Shown piece after piece: positions 46,969-57,399 of a stretch of 64,000 bases of DNA. How positions within the stretch are numbered: position 1 is the stretch's first letter; each line of letters begins with the position of its first letter. Made by a program: the position numbers and the translations under genes. The notes under the pieces are model-generated. The model saw only the letters and a program-made list of their open reading frames with translations. It made no database searches and had not been told where the DNA came from. Where the stretch lies: NCBI RefSeq assembly GCF_000344685.1, contig NW_006920412.1, positions 2,234,617-2,298,616 on the forward strand. The letters are read 5' to 3'. Source of the DNA: Gloeophyllum trabeum ATCC 11539 (taxonomy: Eukaryota > Basidiomycota > Agaricomycetes > Gloeophyllales > Gloeophyllaceae).

Positions 46969-49289
46969 TCACGCCCTCCCGATGCCCACCGCATTCAAAA
47001 TCGCCCGCTTCGCATTCCGCCCAAAGCCCAGCATATCCGCGCTGCTCCTCCTGCTGCGATTCTCGATCCTCGCCAGCTCCTCCTCCCACTCCCTTTCCTT
47101 CCGCTCGCGCTCCCTGTCCGCGCGCGCGCCCTCGCTCTCCAGCGACGCCGCGCCCACGCTCCGCGTGTGGAACGTGTCCCGGTCCGGCAGCCCAGGCGTG
47201 TAGAACGCGCCCCTGCTGCCGATGATGCCCACACCGCCCGCGGCAAAGTCCGCTGAGCCTTGCGAGCGGTCGCGGGGACCGGCACTGGTATGCGGCCTCC
47301 GACTCGTTTTCCGCTTCCCGATGGGTGACGGCTTTGGAGGCGGCGGCGCAGGCAAGGGCGGGGCGGCATGGTGCATTGACGAAGTGGCCGAAGTCGCAGA
47401 CGACGAGACGGACGAGGACTTCCACCGCCCCGTGTCCCTCCCCGACGAGGGACTCGTCCCCTCCCCCCCAGAACTGCTCGAATAACTCCTCGACGCCGAG
47501 CCCGACCCGCTCACAGTCGCACTGGCGCTCTCGCTCCTCCCAATGCCCGCGGCCCGGCCCTTCCCGTCCTTCCCCCTTGGAATCGCAACGCCCCCCATCT
47601 CCTCCGCGTCCTTGTCCCGCTCGTCCCGCTGGTGCCGCCGCGGGCTCTTGCTCTTGCTCTTCGGCTTCACCTGGCTCTCCGTGTACTTGCTCAGCGCGAG
47701 GTGCCGCTGCGCCTCGTTTGTGGACACAACGAGCACCTCCGGCTGCATCTGCAGGTCCACCGTGTCCGTGCCGTGCGCGCTCTGGATCGTCGCGCGCACC
47801 TTGACGAAGAACCGCACCTGCCCCGCGAAGCCCCGCATACTCTCGCCCAGCGCCCACCGGCTGTTGCTCTTGGGTGCCGGCCACTGGAACGTGACCGTCT
47901 TGCTGAAGATGCTCAGCCCTGGCTCGGGTAGTCGCGTGAGGTGTGTAGAGGTTGCGGAGGTGATCTGGCTGGTGTGCACGTGGGACTTGACGCCGTTGAC
48001 GTCTGAGATGCTGCTGAGGGAAGGGCGATGGACCGTAGAGACGGACCCACGATGGGGCGATGGAGAAGTAGGGGAGGGGGATATCGGTGATGCTGGAGAG
48101 GGGAGCAGACCGGGGCTCGCAGGTTGACGTAGTATTGCGGTATTGATGGTGATGGTAGAATCGGAACCAGAGGACGAGGTGCCCGTGGTCGAGGGTGCGT
48201 AAGCGTTGGGCGGAGAGAGGAGGGGGGTGACTGTATCCATTGTCGCTGCAGATGCGGACGAACTGTATGAAGCCGGGTATGCGGTGTTGGTGATGGAGGC
48301 GGAAGTCGGTGTCAGTGATGTCGTGGACGAGGATGCAGAAGCGGTCGAAGGCGTGGGTGGACGGGGTCCCAAGCCATCGGGACTGGCTGCTGACTTGGTT
48401 TGACTGCCTGGCACTCCGAACGGGGCGGTACTTTCGATCTCTCGTACCTCTACCCTCCTCTCAATCGCGACGTCAACGCTTTTGACCGTCACGCCCTCAT
48501 CCACCCCCACCCACACCGCGACGCTGGCAAGGTCCAGTGGGCCGATTGCGTTCCGCGGAGCTTCGATGGCATAGCGGATGGGGCCGGTTTTTAATTTTGA
48601 CGGCGGGGCTTGATGGCTGTCTAGGAGGGGATGTGATGTTGATGGCGAGGGTGATGACGGTGACGGGGGCGACGAGAGCGTGGGCGTCAGTAGTGGGGGC
48701 AGCGAGCGAGACGAGACGAGTGGTGGGGGGACGTCGTATCGAATAAGAGGAAGTTCGACAAACTTGACCTGTCGGGCGCCAATACCCGCGATGGGGATGT
48801 GGTTGAGAACTGCGGGGGCGTGAGCGAGCTGGAATGCGAGAGCTGGGGCGACGTACCAGCCTCTACCTTCCAGAAGACGCGATAGTCTGTGAAATGGACA
48901 GTGCTCGGGCCGCCGACGGTGGGCGGGAGGGTGATGCGGAAGGGGAACTCGGCGTCGCCGATGCTCGCGTAGTCGTGGTCGTCGGGTTTGCGCCAGAGGT
49001 CGAGTGCGTGGTCGACGAGGAGGTGGGAGGAGAGGACGGTGAGGCGGCCGAGGCGGAGCTCGTAGCAGCGGACGGCGACGGTGAGGGACTTTGCGGGGAG
49101 GAGCTTGCCGTCCTCGTCGAGCCTGGTGCGGACGACTGGGAGGGGTGAGCCTGGGCTGGGGCTGGGACGGACGGGAGGCTGGGACTTACTGCCTTCTACT
49201 CTGAGCGGGGTGAGGCCGAGGTAGCCATGGTAGGGAAAGTATTTGGAGGAGAGGTTGGCCTTGGGCGAGTACAGGACGAGGTGGACCAT
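46969..49289 (-). CDS. Arrestin-like (alpha-arrestin) protein
   Basis: Alpha-arrestins link plasma-membrane transporters to ubiquitin ligases for endocytosis. The start at 49289 gives MVHLVLYSPKANLSSKYFPY, then HGYLGLTPLRVEG. A short intron leads to TRLDEDGKLLPAKSLTVAVR, CYELRLGRLTVLSSHLLVDH, DHDYASIGDAEFPFRITLPP and STVHFTDYRVFWKVEA, which is an arrestin N-domain pattern. A second intron (about 48806-48853) leads to VLNHIPIAGIGARQVKFVEL, KTGPIRYAIEAP and ERRVEVREIE. After a Ser/Thr-rich insert (residues about 240-400) come GLSIFSKTVTFQWPAPKSNS, RWALGESMRGFAGQVRFFVK and VDLQMQPEVLVVSTNEAQRH, an arrestin C-domain. The tail is Ser- and Arg-rich and ends GFGRNAKRAILNAVGIGRA. No clear PPxY was noted. 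Around 740 residues. Confidence 0.78.
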
Positions 49290-49445
49290 TGGGCGGGGAA
49301 CGGACGGCGACTGATGCGAATGGCCATGGTGATATATTTTATCGAAATCGTTATTTTGTCGAGAAGAACTGCAGTGACACAGAAGCCGTCACCGCCGTCA
49401 CTCCACGCTTCGACGCCTGATCAGATCCATGAGAACGTCCAGGCG

Positions 49446-49479
49446 ACTGGGAGGTTCGCCCGCCGAACGCGTTCGCGAA
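49446..49479 (-). promoter_or_regulatory. 34-bp promoter motif, copy upstream of the arrestin-like gene
   Basis: Read towards the gene (minus strand) it begins TTCGCGAACGCGTTCGGCGG and ends ACCTCCCAGT. Its core GAACGCGTTC is a palindrome holding ACGCGT, the MluI cell-cycle box sequence. It matches 30 of 34 positions with the copy at 50040-50073. It ends 157 bp upstream of the start codon at 49289. Confidence 0.6.
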
Positions 49480-50039
49480 TGTGTTCGGCGAATGTCTGGG
49501 CACGTGAGGGGATGCCACGCCACCTGAGCCTAGGGAATCGCCACACCGCAACTGTTATTGAGCGAGAAAGGCAATGGCGGCTATGCTTTCAATCCATAAA
49601 ATACAGTTTGTTATGCACATATTATTGTACCATACCAGGGATATTGATGACGTGAATAGAGTAATTTCCATGAATTTCAAGTTGTCCATGCCCAATGACT
49701 AATTATATGTATACAGGGCATCTGTGGAGGCATCACATTTCCAATGCAATGCCAGTAGTATTGACCATGGAAACCATTAGGGGGAGGGCACGGAAGGGGC
49801 TTCAGTACACTAGTGGGTTCGTGTGACCCCAATTGGACAGACAGCTTCGATTAATCACCACACTTTTTTACAATTACCCAGCAATTTCATCTCACAGACT
49901 GATACAATAAACTTACAAGTTAAAACCCTCAGGCTATGCAGATTTTATCATAAGCAAGAGGGGTACGCGTCTGTGGCCGGTGGACAGAGCCACAGAATCG
50001 ACGTGCACCGTGGTGTGGTTCTCACGTTCGCATTTGCAG
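49480..50039. other. Interior of the divergent promoter region
   Basis: This 560-bp stretch between the two motif copies is AT-rich in the middle (49600-49960) and holds no gene. A CACGTG E-box-like site lies at about 49500-49505, close to the left motif. Confidence 0.5.
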
Positions 50040-50073
50040 TTCGCGAACGCGTTCGGCGGTGTGACCTCCCAGT
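50040..50073 (+). promoter_or_regulatory. 34-bp promoter motif, copy upstream of the SLC35F6-type gene
   Basis: On the plus strand it begins TTCGCGAACGCGTTCGGCGG and ends ACCTCCCAGT, 66 bp before the start codon at 50140. The four mismatches to the other copy are consecutive (positions 21-24 of the motif), and both flanks of 20 and 10 bp are identical. Each copy faces its own gene in the same orientation. Confidence 0.6.
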
Positions 50074-50139
50074 GGGGTCGACTTTCTGAGATCCATCGAG
50101 CCGTCACGCGTCACATCCTCTCTCAGTCCAACTGCCACC

Positions 50140-52267
50140 ATGCCCTCGTCGCTCTATGTGCCCGTCCTCGTGGCGGGCATGCTCATCACGGTGGGCGGAC
50201 AGCTCAGGCATTAAATCATTGCTAACAATACCCAGGGCTCGAGCAACTCGCTGTGGACAAAGTTCCAGGTGCGTCGTCCCTCCCCCTCCCCGCAGATCCC
50301 CCACCGCTCACCCGCCAAGCAGGACATGCAATGCGTCGAGAACTGCAGCGACCCGAACCCGCAGAACCAGATGCACTTTGAGCAGCCCGTCTGGCAGTCG
50401 CTGCAGATGTTCCGTCAGTATCTTCGTCTGGTCACGTACAAGCTCTCGCTCATCCGCCTTCGCACGCCTCCCACGTCACCTCCGCTGTAGTCGGCGAGAT
50501 GCTCTGTTTGTGCTCTTCCTTGCCTATTCCTGCCACGCCTCGCGCTGACCTTCCGTGCCCCACCCTCCTGCCTAATCCGTCCGTCTGCTTCTCCAGGCTT
50601 TCTTCCCGTCATCTATGCTTCGCTGGCGTCTAGACTGCGCAGACCGCACATCGCGCTTCCCGGCGAGTCCGAGCCCCCGTCTGTACCCGCGCGCGACTCG
50701 CCCGAGGACGGCGACGAGCCTGCCCCCAAGCCAGCGATTGCACCCATGCGCCCGCTCTCGGGATCCGCCGTGCTGCTCTTCTGGCTCCCGGCGGCGTGCG
50801 ATCTCACCGGCACCACGGTCCGTGTCTGTCCATTCCTTCTTCCCTCGCCGTCCGGCCCATGTGCTTCCTCCACGAGGCGCACTCGGACCCGAGGCTTTGT
50901 CCTTTGTTTTCTGCGCTTCTGACTTTGAAAAGCCGCCGCTGACATGAACTTTGTCCTCCGTCGTATCTCCGCCTTGTTCATTGAATACGTTTATCCTATC
51001 TGGATCTGCGCACCCGTCACGGTCACCCCGGCACTAATCTCCCCGTTCTCCGCAACCCAATCCTATCTCCCATCTCGATGCCTCTGCCATGTCTCTCGGT
51101 CCCGAATCCCCCGACCATACCCCCTCGTCCATATGCTCCTCCTCGCCTTCCGTGATGTAATTCCCCGACTTAGCTCATGAACGTAGGCCTCTTGTACACC
51201 CCGGTCTCTATATACCAGATGACCCGAGGCGCCCTCGTCCTCTTCGTCGGCGTCCTCTCCGTCATATTCCTCAGGCGCAGGCTATTCCTGTACCAGTACG
51301 TCTCCGCCTCGTGTCTGCCACTCTGCCTCTTCTTACGCCGGCCCCGCAGATGGCTCTCCCTCGTGACGGTCATGATCGGTATCTGCCTCGTCGGCTTGGC
51401 CGGGTCCATGATCAAGGACTCTCTTCGACAGAACCCCGACTCGCTGGCTGCCCGCGATGCTGAGCCGATCGACAAGCCCGAACCCACCACCGTCTTCGTG
51501 GGCGTGCTCTTTATCTTGTTCGCCCAGATATTGTAAGCATCCTCGCACGCTTCTGTTCTCTTCTCGAAGCTGACCGGCTCATAGCACGGCCACCCAGTTC
51601 GTCGTCGAAGAGAAGATCCTCGGCCACTACACCGTCCCCCCGCTGCTCGCCGTCGGCTACGAGGGCTTCTTCGGCTTCATCTCCATCCTCATCCTCCTCC
51701 CCATCATCGCCCTCTTCCGCCCGTCCGCCCCGCCGCCCACCCTCACCTCCGTACTCGCCGAGTCGCCCTACGCGCGCTGGTTCGACCTCCGGACGGGCTG
51801 GACCGAGATCGTGTCCACCCCCGCGGTGCTCTGGAGCTCGATCGCCATCGCGCTGAGCATCGCGTTCTTCAACTTTTTCGGGCTCAGCGTGACGCGGCAT
51901 GTGAGCGCGACCGTGCGCAGCCTCACGGACACGTGCAGGACGCTCACCATCTGGATCGTGAGCCTCGGGCTGGGGTGGGAGAAGCTCGTGTGGCCGGTCA
52001 GCTTGTTGCAGGTCCTCGGGTTCAGTCTTTTGGTTTTCGGAACGGTCAGTAATATTTGTTTGGGCCTGCACGAGATGTGAATGCTGACTGCGGTTGTAGT
52101 TTATGTTCAACTCGATTATCCGTCCGCCCAAGTTCCTCTTGCCACGCTCCTCGGACGCGGCCCTCACCAGCATGCCGACTATCGTCGTCAGCGTTGCTGG
52201 GGACGAGGCGGAGGAAAGGCTCGCCCTTCTTGCCGGCGATGCAGAGCACGGCGAAGCTAGAGGTTAA
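50140..52267 (+). CDS. SLC35F6-type membrane transporter
   Basis: This is a multi-spanning member of the drug/metabolite and nucleotide-sugar transporter superfamily. The ATG at 50140 opens MPSSLYVPVLVAGMLITVG; further exons give GSNSLWTKFQ, DMQCVENCSDPNPQNQMHFE and QPVWQSLQMF. Then come LLFWLPAACDLTGTT, MNVGLLYTPVSIYQMTRGAL, VLFVGVLSVIFLRRRLFLYQ, WLSLVTVMIGICLVGLAGSM, FVGVLFILFAQI, TQFVVEEKILGHYTVPPLLA, VGYEGFFGFISILILLPIIA, LSIAFFNFFGLSVTRHVSAT and SLLQVLGFSLLVFGT. Human SLC35F6 has the matching phrases ACDMTGTSIM, QMLRGAV, LEEKF and AFFNFAGISVTKELSAT. At least eight introns. The last exon codes MFNSIIRPPKFLLPRSSDAA and an acidic tail. The substrate is unknown; the human protein is lysosomal/mitochondrial. 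It is divergent from the arrestin-like gene. Confidence 0.9.
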
Positions 52268-53812
52268 TGGTAGCTATAGCTACGCCGGACTTCGAGCGAA
52301 AATGCGTTCAGGATTTCATTGTCATCGTGTACATATATCAACCCTTGCATCTTGCATTTTGCAACAGTAATTTGCACCCTCTATTCCATTAATCTTCCCG
52401 TCGTGAAGCTTGAAGTAGATTAATTTACCCGCACCTCGTCTATTTCTACCAGGTTCTTACAGACTTTCTTTCCTGCGTCACCGTCACGCCCCCTCTCCCC
52501 TCCCACATGCAGACCACCACACACGCCCACCCCGATCCTGTCACCGCCCTCGATCAGCGTCCGCATCCTTGTCCTTCCTGTACACGTCACACTAGCAAGC
52601 CACATCGCATGGAAGCAGAACACACTAGGCTTCAGCCTCCTGCCTAATGGGCGCACAATCGCCGGGTGGGGTGGCAGGTTTAAATTGAAGGTCCGTGAAG
52701 TCGGAGACGAATGCCAAACAGGGAGGGCGATAGCGGTACCGAGCGCGATGATGTCCGCCGGAGATCGGCCACGTTTTGGGCGACCGCGAACTTGGGTGGT
52801 CACTCATTGATTGTGGCTGATTGGGTGTCGAGAGGTGAGTCTGTGTATTGTGTCTCTACCAGACAATAGATTGCGAAAACACGTTGTATATACGAGACAC
52901 TTGAGCTTGTAAGGAAGTAGCGGGCTTGTTCAGCGAAACCACGGGTTCGATTCTGGCAACGCGAAGCGGGTTCTTCGAGTTCTCGCAATTGAGACTCAAG
53001 CACACATTTAAATTTGACATACGTAGCACATCGGATCCGAAACAGAACATACTCAAAGCTCTCAAGCATGGGCTTGGAATTCAAAGAGATACCGAGAAGG
53101 TGCTGTATATACTCCGCTTTGTCATCGAGAACCTGACGCGAACGTCACATGTACCAGTGTCGTCGATGGTGCACAAACTTCCGATCTCAATTACAGAAGG
53201 CCTCGCGATGTTTATCCGTCCTGTTGACGGTTCGAATATCTGCACAGCCAAGGCGAGATAGATACGCGCAATCACAGCCATGATCATCATGAAGGAGCAG
53301 CAGTGGGCGGGACCGAGGACCATGGGAACACCCGATTGTTAGTGTGGAATTGAGATCTGAGAATGCCTACTCCAGGCAGTCGTCGGACCCGGATCCAGAC
53401 TACACAACTGAAGGAAACTGTGTTTCATGGTACGGGAGCAAAATGTGATCCGGGAACAGTTGATTTATTGGACACTGACGAGCAAAAATATTGGGCTCCC
53501 ACCGTTTGCCCATCGCACATGACGCCCGAGAATATTTGCTAGTGTGGACCTTAGAAGTGTGACGCTCGGGTTGGGAGTTTGGTGGCCGACGGATCGATAT
53601 GAAGCCGAACAATATGACGCTGGAGCACATTACCGTGAGGAACGAGGCACCCAGCTAGATGGCTTGAACGGGGACAAAGGATGGGTGTAAGTCTTGATGT
53701 CAATGCAACAGTACTCGGGACCGAGAGTGCCTCTCCTCCGGGGCCGCCAGTCTATATTCCGCAGTCACCCGTAAATAGAGTGAGTAAAGAAGTCGGTTGA
53801 GTTCGCTGGAGC

Positions 53813-54299
53813 TTAACTTGAGTATCGCATGTGACCATGAATGGGTATGGTGCCAGTCCGACATACCGCGCAACGTTGTCCGGTAATAGGAGTTAGAGTT
53901 ACCTGTGTGTTTGTGAGAGGGAGAAATAAACGTACCGCAACATCCGATATAAAGTCATTGCGTATTCCACTCCAATAGTGCGTCGGCGGCTTTAGCTGCC
54001 CGGGCCTACGTCCGTCTGTGAGTATGAATAGGTGCTTCCCGTCGGAGCGGCCTTTGTCCAAATACAAGGTAGGTACTTCTCATGAAAGGTCCGGAGATCA
54101 AACTACCGGAGCTGTGAAAGTAGTTGACATGCAACTTCGACGAAGGGATAGGAGGCGGGGCCAGAGCAGGCATAGATTCAGTAGGCAACTGCGAGTGAGG
54201 TTGTTTATTAGTAGAAGGCCTACACGCTGCCAAGTTAAAGCCTTTACCTGCGTCGGAACCAACATAGATAACTAAGACAGCGCTTCTTTCGCTTGGCAA
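53813..54299 (-). CDS. Possible exons of an unknown gene (weak)
   Basis: Two overlapping minus-strand frames look coding in parts. One holds LHVNYFHSSGSLISGPFMR (near 54080-54150); the other GKHLFILTDGRRPGQLKPPT followed by HYWSGIRNDFISDVA (near 53930-54050), which ends at a GTACGT donor. Possible downstream exons code VTLTPITGQRCA. I know no family for it. It may be a decayed gene or part of a longer one reaching to 54,720. Confidence 0.25.
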
Positions 54300-55503
54300 G
54301 CGGATGCAAAGACTACCCCGCTCGGAGAGTCCGCTCAGAGATCCTCTGGAGATGAGAGTGCAAAGTATACGATTTCAGATCCATAGGCGCATGCAAACGC
54401 AGGCCTGGGGTGCTGCGGATCGGCCGTGGTGTCTGCAAATATAAGTGTCCAAGGATACGCATCTTCATGCGCAAAACGTGTTTACCACGAGGGCATGCAT
54501 ATCTCACCGCGGGTGCAATTTAGACACACCTTTAGAGACTGAGGGAATACAGCCTGAGACAGCTAATACTTGGTATAAGTTATCATAACCAGCCGGGCGG
54601 AAGGAGTTATGCTCGGTTGCCGGATTCGAGGCGCGAAGCGTATTTTCAAGCGCCTCGGATACGAAGAAGGGAGTCAGGCGGCCAGGCCAGTGCATTCGTA
54701 CTCTCGGTAGACTCTATTAGAAATGGAAGCCGGACGTAAGGTTAGCGCTTGGTGGAAGCTATTATTCTTCGACTGACCTCGAAGAAGCTGCAATATCACG
54801 AGGAAGCAGAAAGTTCATGAAATTCAAGTTCCGGGTCTCGCACAGTTCGAGGGAATAAACTAACTAACTTACTTACCGGCTACACGGGACGATCCAAGCA
54901 TGCCACCATCCGAAGAGGACGAGCATAAGCGACCTTGCGCAACCACGCACGTACAGCGACCCCTAAAGATTCTGCACGTTGTGCACGATGCATGCATCTA
55001 CGTCAGCTGAGCAACTGAAAGGCGACCATCACACAGATGCGATAGACAAGGTAAGGTCAGAATGTCACCAGATATTCGGTAAATATTCGCAGACCTTGCT
55101 GCTGGGTATATGTGACGACGATCCGAAAAGACAGAATTCCAACGACCTTCTACGTAACTTACGAGTCACGACAGATACACTTGATATACCCAGCTACTGC
55201 TGCCCCCCGCATTACTGTGTAAAGTTAAGAACTCAAGAAAGTCAAGTAACAGACCGAGTCGGAAGAACAGGTCCTGGTAAGCACATAATCCAAGAAAAGG
55301 GTTAGCAGGTGAGAAAGAGCAACGATGGGACAAAATGGCGATTTTCCATCATGCTCAGGGACGCACCGGAGTTGGAGCGTTCGCCAGAGGGATGTCCAAT
55401 GTTGACGGTTCAACCCAATACTGCCCTTGATGGTCAGAGTCATTCGAAGGAAGAATGTACGGAGGATATGTTATCACGGCAATCAGTGTTCGTTAAGCAA
55501 CGG

Positions 55504-55535
55504 AGATGAATTACCACAGAGATGAATTACCACAG
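55504..55535. repeat. Tandem duplication of a 16-bp unit
   Basis: The unit AGATGAATTACCACAG occurs twice in direct succession without change. No gene overlaps it convincingly. Confidence 0.85.
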
Positions 55536-55848
55536 AGTCTTGACAGCTTGCCTCCGAAATACACATAGGTTATGAAGCTATTGGTTGCCAACGACCACAA
55601 CTTCACCTCAGGGGAGTCGTGAAGCCCGGTAGCTCAGTGCGAGGCACAGAGCATATGTTCCCTTAGCTGGCTAGCAATGAATGCGTCCGAACGCATTCTT
55701 ATAAACACATGCAGGGGGGATATGCAGTCTTGCTGACGGTCTTCACACCGGGAGGTATAGCAGGGTCCCTCTCATCCGTGTTAGATAAGGAGTATAGACC
55801 CCCAATCGTGATATGCTACCGCCAGCTTCATATGATCTTGCTTGACAG

Positions 55849-56064
55849 GAACTCGAGGGGAGGCACCAGCTCATTCTAACTCGAACTTATGCCGAGGGCC
55901 TCTGGATCTGCCGTGACGAACGTGAGCGAGCGGTAGAGGATACGAAGGTGGCAGTGCTGGTGTTGACTTCGGATTGGCTCATTCTCTCTCGGGCCCTCCT
56001 TTCAGACGTCCAACCAGAGTTGCGAGACGATCCAGGAGGTGGGCTGCGCGCGGACTCGGATTGA
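55849..56064 (+). CDS. Possible 3' exon of an unknown gene
   Basis: After an acceptor-like TTGACAG (ending 55848) a 72-codon stretch reads ELEGRHQLILTRTYAEGLWI, CRDERERAVEDTKVAVLVLT, SDWLILSRALLSDVQPELRD, and stops at 56064. It looks like a genuine protein C-terminus: balanced composition and amphipathic. A possible upstream exon begins at an ATG near 55711 (MQGGYAVLLTVFTPGGIAGS) and ends at GTGTTAG (55775), which would join in phase. The 5' part of the gene, if any, was not found. No family recognised. Confidence 0.35.
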   Translation, partial: ELEGRHQLILTRTYAEGLWICRDERERAVEDTKVAVLVLTSDWLILSRALLSDVQPELRDDPGGGLRADSD

Positions 56065-56341
56065 TACCGCTTGCTTTCAGAGGCCACCCAGTATGTACGG
56101 ACAGTACTCTGCCCCATGTCGACTCATGTCCATAGTTAGACAACAGTCATCTGGTCTATGCTTCTAGTTTCTCAGCCTTGTGGGTCCCTAGCAAAAATTA
56201 GATACATAAACAGCAGTCATTGATGTCTATTCATTGATCGTGATTTACGCTTTACATAGGCTCGTCGAATCTGCGTCCCTCGTAAGCTCAACCGTCCAAG
56301 TGGGTCATCGATTGATCTTGAACTGACTCTTCGCAACACAG

Positions 56342-56884
56342 ATGACATCGCCTTCATACGGAAATGAAATCCCGGTTGAACCAAACTCTCTGTACATCTG
56401 CCTGAATCAAATACTATCGCCAGGCTTTCACTGGTCGCTCTACGTGACAGATGCCAAAGGAGCTGCAGTGCGATACGAATGGGCCGAGGTCCAGGGACGT
56501 GCCTCGACGAGCGACCCATTAGAAGCTTTCTTCTACACACCTACCCATCCTGTGATGGAGATAACCAGGGACCTCAGTTGCAACCTGGCCTTCATCAAGA
56601 TCTCTGCGTATACTGCACCTGCGAACCCTACCATCCAATACTATGTTTCGATGTTCCACGATATTTTCCCAACCAGCTTTTCAAACGTCAAGCGGAATCG
56701 CGACCATGGCATTTCATGCCGCACTTGGCTGATGGCCGCACTGGAGAGGATGCGAACCGCGGGTGTAATCAATCTCAGCGCCAGCGAGGTCGCTGGTCTC
56801 GAAGCACGGGTCATTGCTATCGGACAGAAGGCAGAGGAAGAAGCTGCTAAGGGCGATTTTACGACTGTGCTCACGGCTCTATGA
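56342..56884 (+). CDS. Unknown 180-residue protein, fungal family
   Basis: This is a single-exon gene with an ATG at 56342. The protein reads MTSPSYGNEIPVEPNSLYIC, FHWSLYVTDAKGAAVRYEWA, then LAFIKISAYTAPANPTIQYY, HGISCRTWLMAALERMRTAG and LEARVIAIGQKAEEEAAKGD. The combination of an FHWSLYV strand near the N-terminus and a CRTWLMAAL helix near residue 135 recurs in a family of uncharacterised fungal proteins that I remember only as hypothetical; it has a papain-like His/Cys feel, but no catalytic set can be named. No signal peptide or membrane segment. It stands alone, 515 bp upstream of CAP. The composition and codon use look like those of a real gene. Confidence 0.75.
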   Translation: MTSPSYGNEIPVEPNSLYICLNQILSPGFHWSLYVTDAKGAAVRYEWAEVQGRASTSDPLEAFFYTPTHPVMEITRDLSCNLAFIKISAYTAPANPTIQYYVSMFHDIFPTSFSNVKRNRDHGISCRTWLMAALERMRTAGVINLSASEVAGLEARVIAIGQKAEEEAAKGDFTTVLTAL

Positions 56885-57399
56885 TCACAGTGGAAGTCTG
56901 AAGCTGAAGCGCTGGAGTCCGACGCAGTGAATTCGTGTCACAGTCGACAGATTCCAGTTGTCAGTATTGTATTTGCTATTTCCGATGCAAGCTGAGATAT
57001 GCTCTGCGGGAACTGCGTTCTGTGGTCCCCGCTGGTAGACATGTTTCCAGCTACCACGGCATTAGTACATAGATAAAGCTGAGGAACCGGGGCAATATAC
57101 CAGAAAGTTCCTACTTTCACGCAACTTTCACGCGAAAGACATTGGGATGACTGAAGAGTGTATACAGTGAAAGCTGAGTGTGGCACGAGCGGAGCCTAAT
57201 GGAATAAATTGTGAAGTCGAACATACCTGAGCGGTCCCCGGGCCGGGAGCCTCCGGAGTCGGAGCCTTTCGAAGGGTATGTCGCCGGCAACGCGCGATAC
57301 ACGCCTGCGGTAGCAGTCAATCTCTGTCCTCAAAGTATCCCACTCAAACAATTCTCGGAAGGCCTCAGCCACGCGCAATCAGATATCACATTGCTCAAA
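56885..57399. other. Intergenic region upstream of CAP
   Basis: This 515-bp stretch contains the promoter of the CAP gene. I see no further gene in it; open frames on either strand at 57117-57378 have no support. Confidence 0.5.

Larger units (their letters stand above)
52268..56341. other. Gene-poor region with orphan coding-like pieces, 4.1 kb
   Basis: No complete gene can be supported. Pieces that read like real exons: minus 53813-54067 (GKHLFILTDGRRPGQLKPPT, then HYWSGIRNDFISDVA with donor GTACGT), minus 54006-54299 (NYFHSSGSLISGPFMR), minus 54504-54695 (PFFVSEALENTLRASNPATE), and plus 55849-56064, listed separately. The minus-strand pieces could belong to one multi-exon gene at about 53,800-54,720, but I cannot join them with confidence. 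Open stretches at 52800-53323 (both strands) and 54979-55305 (plus) are unconvincing. There is a 16-bp tandem duplication at 55504-55535. Confidence 0.45.

Noticed and set aside
46754..47884. A 376-codon Gly/Arg-rich minus-strand frame and several plus-strand frames inside the arrestin-like gene
   Set aside because: They are out-of-frame readings of a GC-rich Ser/Arg coding region; the arrestin frame has domain motifs.
52935..52965. A B-box-like GGGTTCGATTCTGG
   Set aside because: No A box or cloverleaf pairing lies at the right distance upstream.
55623..55700. A tRNA-like start (GCCCGGTAGCTCAGTGCGAG) resembling an A box
   Set aside because: The downstream hairpin AATGCGTCCGAACGCATT has the wrong loop for a T arm, and there is no matching acceptor stem.
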